NCBI GenBank assembly: GCA_018287875.1
Contig: JAGVVL010000002.1
Coordinates: 6,324,001 to 6,388,000 of the forward strand
Direction of reading: 5' to 3'
Source: Nigrospora sphaerica
Lineage: Eukaryota > Ascomycota > Sordariomycetes > Amphisphaeriales > Apiosporaceae
Length of the DNA stretch: 64,000 bases
Part shown: positions 60,011 through 64,000 of the stretch, one piece after another
Position numbering within the stretch: position 1 is the stretch's first letter
How the letters are laid out: each line of letters opens with the position of its first letter
The notes under the pieces: model-generated
What the model was told of the DNA's origin: nothing
Database searches by the model: none
The model's input: only the letters and a program-made list of their open reading frames with translations
Program-made: the position numbers and the translations under genes

Positions 60011-60247
60011 CATTTCCATCCCATGTCACGGCGCGCGCGTGTCGCACACGCACATAAAGGATCGGTTGAATCCTTGCTTGCTTGCGCAAGTACCGCCTAC
60101 GTTCAAATGGGGAGAGGGAGGGGGACCAAGGGTGAAAGGGTAAGAAGGCGGCGGCGGCGCCGCCCCTTGCGCAAAAGCCGTCGACGAGAGGCCCCGTCAT
60201 CCCAACCACGGGGGATCCGTGACGGTGCAGTAGTGCCGGTACCGTGA

Positions 60248-60278
60248 TGCTGTTGCTGCTGCTGCTGCTGCCGCCGCT
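60248..60278 (+). repeat. CTG trinucleotide repeat
   Basis: Several CTG units, with one TTG and trailing CCG units, in non-coding DNA. Confidence 0.75.
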
Positions 60279-61614
60279 ATGCAGCACGCACGCGGCGTCC
60301 ACACGCAAACATGGAACGCCTCCACATAGACGCGCTTGAGCCCGCGTCAGGGAAATACTTTAATAACATCCTAGTTACATAATCCAGTCGATTTGGTCCT
60401 AGGCAGCCCCGAGCGGAAGGGGTTCCTCCCCCCCCCAAAATGGGCGCCCGCCAATAAGAAAAATGCCCGACGCGGGAACGCCCAAAAGGTTATCTCGAGT
60501 CTTCGCATCCCCACGGTTGCCAACAATGCACGCTAGGAAAGTAGCCCCATGTGAGGGACAGGGACAGAAGGAAAAGTGCTTTTTCCCCCCCATAATTCCA
60601 TTCCTCCATCCATCCATCCCAATGAAATAACGATGGATGGATACCTCATGGCAGACAGAGACGAAGGGAAGAGAGGGAGGGAGACCTGCAGGAAGCTACC
60701 CCAAGAGAGCGAGAGTACAAGAGAAAGAGAAGCAGAGTGAGAGAGAGACAGTCATTGCCCATAAAGACGACGGCCATCCTTCCCCCCAGACAGAAAGTCA
60801 CATGCAAACGCCAGGCGAGAGAAACCATGGACCTTGATTTGACCGAAGAGGGCAATCGATCGCCGTGGAGAAAACGACCGCCGTACCAACGGCCGGTGAT
60901 GGCCTGTTGGGACCCAAGCGCCGCATTCGCCCGTTCGCTTTGGGGATTATTCCCCCGTTTCCCCCCAACCATGGGGGCGCGGGAAAGAACTGGAGAGCAC
61001 TCTGGCCCCATCAGCGCGCCGCATCCGAACGGTATGCCAATGAGGCAGTCGCGGCGGGGACAGGATTGTCCTGCTTCCCCCTCCTCTCCCTCCCCCCCCC
61101 CCTCTCTTTTTCTCTCTGAGCACTCCCCCTCCCAACCGCGCCACGGACGCAAGGCGGCATCTAAAATAACCCTCCCCGACCCAGCGTTTGGGAGGCGAAG
61201 CTTGGCGGCTCCCGTGGCCAATGAAAAAATATGAACCAATGCAGCTGCTGGCCCGCCGCCGCTACACAAGGAGCGACTCATCAGACCCGACACTCAACTA
61301 CATAAATACCCAACGGACCTGGCCACCGTCGGCGCTGGGCGCTAGCGTTCCGTCTCGACTCACGCGAGATGCGACATCTTGTAGAACCCTACGTCCTCTC
61401 CCTGGGAGAGAAATGACGTGCAATCTCCTCAGCGCGGGCCCCTCCCGAGAAGTCGCCATCAGCTACTCGCGCGCCCTCGACAAATTACGCTTAACACTCT
61501 TCTGTATAGTAGACTTCACAGGGTACCGGGGCTCAGTGGCGCACCGTCTAAGATGAGGCGAACAGCCACGGCGGCCGCTCAGCCACCTTTCACGGTGTCT
61601 TGATTATACGTTGG

Positions 61615-61714
61615 CTTGTCTCTCTATTAAAAGACTTGTTTCTTTATTAAAATACTAATTTCTCTAGTAAATTACTTGTTTCTCTATTAAGATACTTGTT
61701 TCTCTTTTAGAATA
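61615..61714 (+). repeat. Five tandem copies of a 20-bp AT-rich unit
   Basis: Five exact-length units start at 61615, 61635, 61655, 61675 and 61695, each close to CTTGTTTCTCTATTAAGATA. The third is the most divergent. The array is strongly AT-rich in GC-rich surroundings and ends 62 bp from the stop codon of the sulfur transporter, so it probably lies in or just past that gene's 3' UTR. Confidence 0.9.
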
Positions 61715-61776
61715 TACATGCGTCTAGGGTTCTTGGGAGATATTGCCGGGTCCATCCATCGCCCAGACGGGGGGTT

Positions 61777-62869
61777 TCAAGAACGGAGGGCCAGCGCCGT
61801 TCCTATGCCGCCCGCGAACATGCACGCCACCGTGACGAAACTCGAAATGGAAAACAAAGAGATACCGCTGATGCCGTGGCCTGAGGTACAGCCCCCGCCC
61901 AGGCGCGAGCCGACGGCGATCAGTGCCCCGCCGAGTACCGAGCGGAAGGGGCTGATCTCGACGGGGACGGCGACGCGCGCGCTGGGAAACGCCCAAGAAA
62001 CGACAAAGGCGCCCAGCGCTACGGCGGCGACGAATGCCATGTTCTTGTACGCCGGCGGCTTGGAGCCGCCGCCGCCGCCGCCCACGCGCCGGGCGAGCCA
62101 GCCCACGTAGTCGCCAAACTCCTCAAACGACGTTGACGTCCCCAGCATCGTCTTGCGGGCAGCCACCGACACGAGCTGAGCCAGCCCGATGAGCACGCCG
62201 CCCGCAACGGGGCCCACGAGGCCCCGGGTCCGGGCCCGCGAGGACAGGATGGCAGCGCCGACGGCAGCGGCCGCGAGGGCCTCGAAGGCCACGAGGGCGG
62301 CGGTGCGGGTTATGCCCAGGCGTTCGTCGACGGCGAGCGGGGGCGGCGGCTTTGCGGCGGCGGCGCCACGCTGGCTGCTCCGCCGGCAAAGCGGCCGGAC
62401 CACGCCGGACCAGAGCACGCCGCCCAGCAGGCCGCCGCCCAGGGCGTAGAAGCCGGTGCCGAGGCCGGCGCCCGTCTGCGCGAAAACGGTCCCGGCGCAG
62501 CTGCCCGATAGCGCCATGCCCACGCCTTGAAGCAGCCCGCCGGCCACGTTACCATCAAGCCCGCCCAGCAAGCCTAGCGACGAGTAGCTGCGGGGAGCGA
62601 AGGTGGCATAGCCGGCGCGCTGGGCCAAGGAAACGAAGAGACTGTGCCGCACGTCATGTCAGCCGCTGGTATTCCTGGAACACGGGGCGCAGCCGCCGGA
62701 AGAGAGGGAAAGAGCCAACATACGCGCTGCTGGCAGCGGCCGTCAGAAAGGACTCGAGCATGTGGAAATTCTCCAGGGTGAGCTGCGAGACGATGACGTG
62801 GGGTTGGTGGACTCCGGCGGCAGCCAGGGCGGCCCCGAAAGTGGCACCGCAGGCGAGCGTATCCATCAT
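61777..62869 (-). CDS. YeeE/YedE-family sulfur (thiosulfate) transporter
   Basis: This is a polytopic membrane protein of the sulf_transp family; bacterial YeeE takes up thiosulfate, and here the substrate is inferred. Exons are 62869-62724 and 62641-61777 (336 aa), joined as ASSALFVSLAQRAG across an 82-bp intron. The start MMDTLACGATFGAALAAAGV is the typical N-terminal helix of fungal members. Two repeat halves carry the family's cysteine signatures: LSGSCAGTVFAQTGAG in the first and GGGCTSGHGISGISLFS in the second. Many Gly/Ala-rich helices are visible. A second ATG codon follows immediately, so the start could be one residue later. A Ser-Gly-rich cytoplasmic loop (RRVGGGGGGSKPP) lies between the halves. 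Confidence 0.9.
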
Positions 62870-64000
62870 GGCGGGCGGGCGCGGGTGAAGAACAGGCGAG
62901 CTTGTGGAAACTGAGGGCTTGCCGAGGGACGTGACGATGCGCACAACCGACGACAAGGCTCGTGAGAGAAGGAGGAGATGGCGTTCAGGGACTGTAAATG
63001 GATGCAGGCCAGTCGGTGCAGTTGGTACAGTCGCTCCCAATCGGCCGGCCCGACTTGCTAAAAGAGGTAATCAAGTAGGCAAGAAATAGGCCAGGAGTTG
63101 TTGGTCAACAATTACCGCTTGGCCAGTTGGCAAGTGACCGGACTTGTGGCCCTCCCTACTGGACCGTAGAGCGAAGGGAGGGCACCAGGCAATGCGGTCC
63201 TGGGGAAACAGCGATCTCTTACCGTTGTCCAACGCCCGGCGAAGAGTCGAATTGGTCGCCGACCGAAACCATCCGGGACAGCTGCGTTGGTCACAGGTAC
63301 GGGCAGAGACGAGGCCAGAAGGCCCAAACAAACTCCCCGACGACTGCCTCTACATGTCTTTTTCCTCTCGTGCACGGAGATCCGGCAGCATCCGTAGAGA
63401 TTGGACGGCGACCATGACCGACGACGGGCTCCACCACATCGACGGCGCCATCCCTGAGAACTCGGCCAGAGCTTTCGGAAACGCTTTCCTAGGGGCACGG
63501 GGATCGGGTCCTTAGCCCACACCCAGGCAGGCGCCTGCACGGACGGACGGACAGGCGGCGTCGCGGATCCGCTGCGGGCAGAGGCGTCGAGGGCGGCGAG
63601 GTCGCCGACCAGCAACGAGGCAAGGAGTTGGGAAGAACGGGCCTAATGGCGGGGGATGGATTGGTGGTAGACCTTTGACGGGACCGCTTGCTGGCCGTAC
63701 GCACTGGAAACGGCACCATCCGCCTTCCCCCCCCGGTGCCCGGGAGAGACGGGTGGACAGGCCCTTCTCAACGCCTCCCTATTGTAATGGCGGAATGCCA
63801 AAAGCGGCTTTGCATGCGTCGGCGCCAGACTAAGTTCCCCGTGGCTGGTAAATCCTCCGTCTGCCGTACTCCCCCTGCCCACCAGTCAGTGGTGCATTTT
63901 GATAGACGAAGACCGCCCGCAGACCCGGGCAAGCGTGCGCCCCGATGTTACTTTTCTCTTCCCGCTCGCATCTCAATCGCCAAGTCTCGTCGCTACGATG
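62870..64000. other. Upstream region of the sulfur transporter, no gene recognised
   Basis: The open frames here lack support. A minus-strand stretch at 63009-63023 could encode CTNCTDW, echoing the Cys-triplet gene at the other end of the window, but no gene could be assembled around it. Confidence 0.45.

Larger units (their letters stand above)
58550..61776. other. Non-coding region between the zinc-cluster gene and the sulfur transporter
   Basis: In 3.2 kb no gene is supported. It contains a poly-G16 tract (59440-59455), a purine-rich tract (about 59920-60010), CTG repeats (60248-60278), CATC repeats near 60608, and a 20-bp minisatellite at 61615-61714. Open frames are overlapping and low-complexity. 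Confidence 0.55.

Noticed and set aside
63112..63615. Minus-strand open frame of 167 codons near the right edge
   Set aside because: Arg/Pro/Gly-rich without any family feature; two other frames on the same bases are equally open.

Overview
This window is nuclear DNA of a filamentous ascomycete (Pezizomycotina). Short introns of about 53-180 bp interrupt nearly every gene, with GT donors, CTAAC/CTGAC-like branch sites and YAG acceptors. The DNA is GC-rich, and the gene set is fungal: a gephyrin-type cnxE fusion, Syo1, a Zn(II)2Cys6 regulator and peroxisomal-type Lon. A Sordariomycete, perhaps Hypocreales, fits the style of the proteins, but that placement is inference. All gene models were spliced by hand; exon joins were kept only when the reading frame stayed open and the family alignment was continuous.

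Layout. 1-3.6 kb: mostly non-coding, then a seven-exon gene on the minus strand for a small protein built of Cys-x-x triplets (the most novel item here). 4.2-11 kb: compact housekeeping genes: cnxE (molybdenum cofactor), POP5 (RNase P/MRP), GPN2 (RNA polymerase assembly) and BUB3 (spindle checkpoint). 11-15 kb: a disordered protein of unknown function and an aryl-alcohol-type aldo/keto reductase. 16.4 kb: an intron-containing tRNA-like gene. 17.4-24.4 kb: SYO1 (Rpl5/Rpl11 import), a type II membrane glycosyltransferase and a three-helix DUF202 protein. 25.7-29.5 kb: a MATE transporter and isopentenyl-diphosphate isomerase. 31.9-38.9 kb: a GNAT acetyltransferase, replication protein A subunit 2 and Lon. 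38.9-56.4 kb: about 17.5 kb in which I find no convincing gene. 56.4-58.5 kb: a zinc-cluster regulator whose DNA-binding motif is split over an 8-nt micro-exon. 61.8-62.9 kb: a YeeE/YedE-type sulfur transporter next to a 20-bp AT-rich tandem repeat. The last 1.1 kb holds no clear gene.

Most neighbours are unrelated housekeeping functions; I see no biosynthetic cluster. Divergent pairs sharing an upstream region are cnxE/POP5, GPN2/BUB3, SYO1/glycosyltransferase, DUF202/MATE and RPA2/Lon. Convergent pairs are POP5/GPN2 (stops 9 bp apart), BUB3/unknown gene, glycosyltransferase/DUF202 and GNAT/RPA2. No CRISPR array, rRNA, intact transposon or viral gene was seen.
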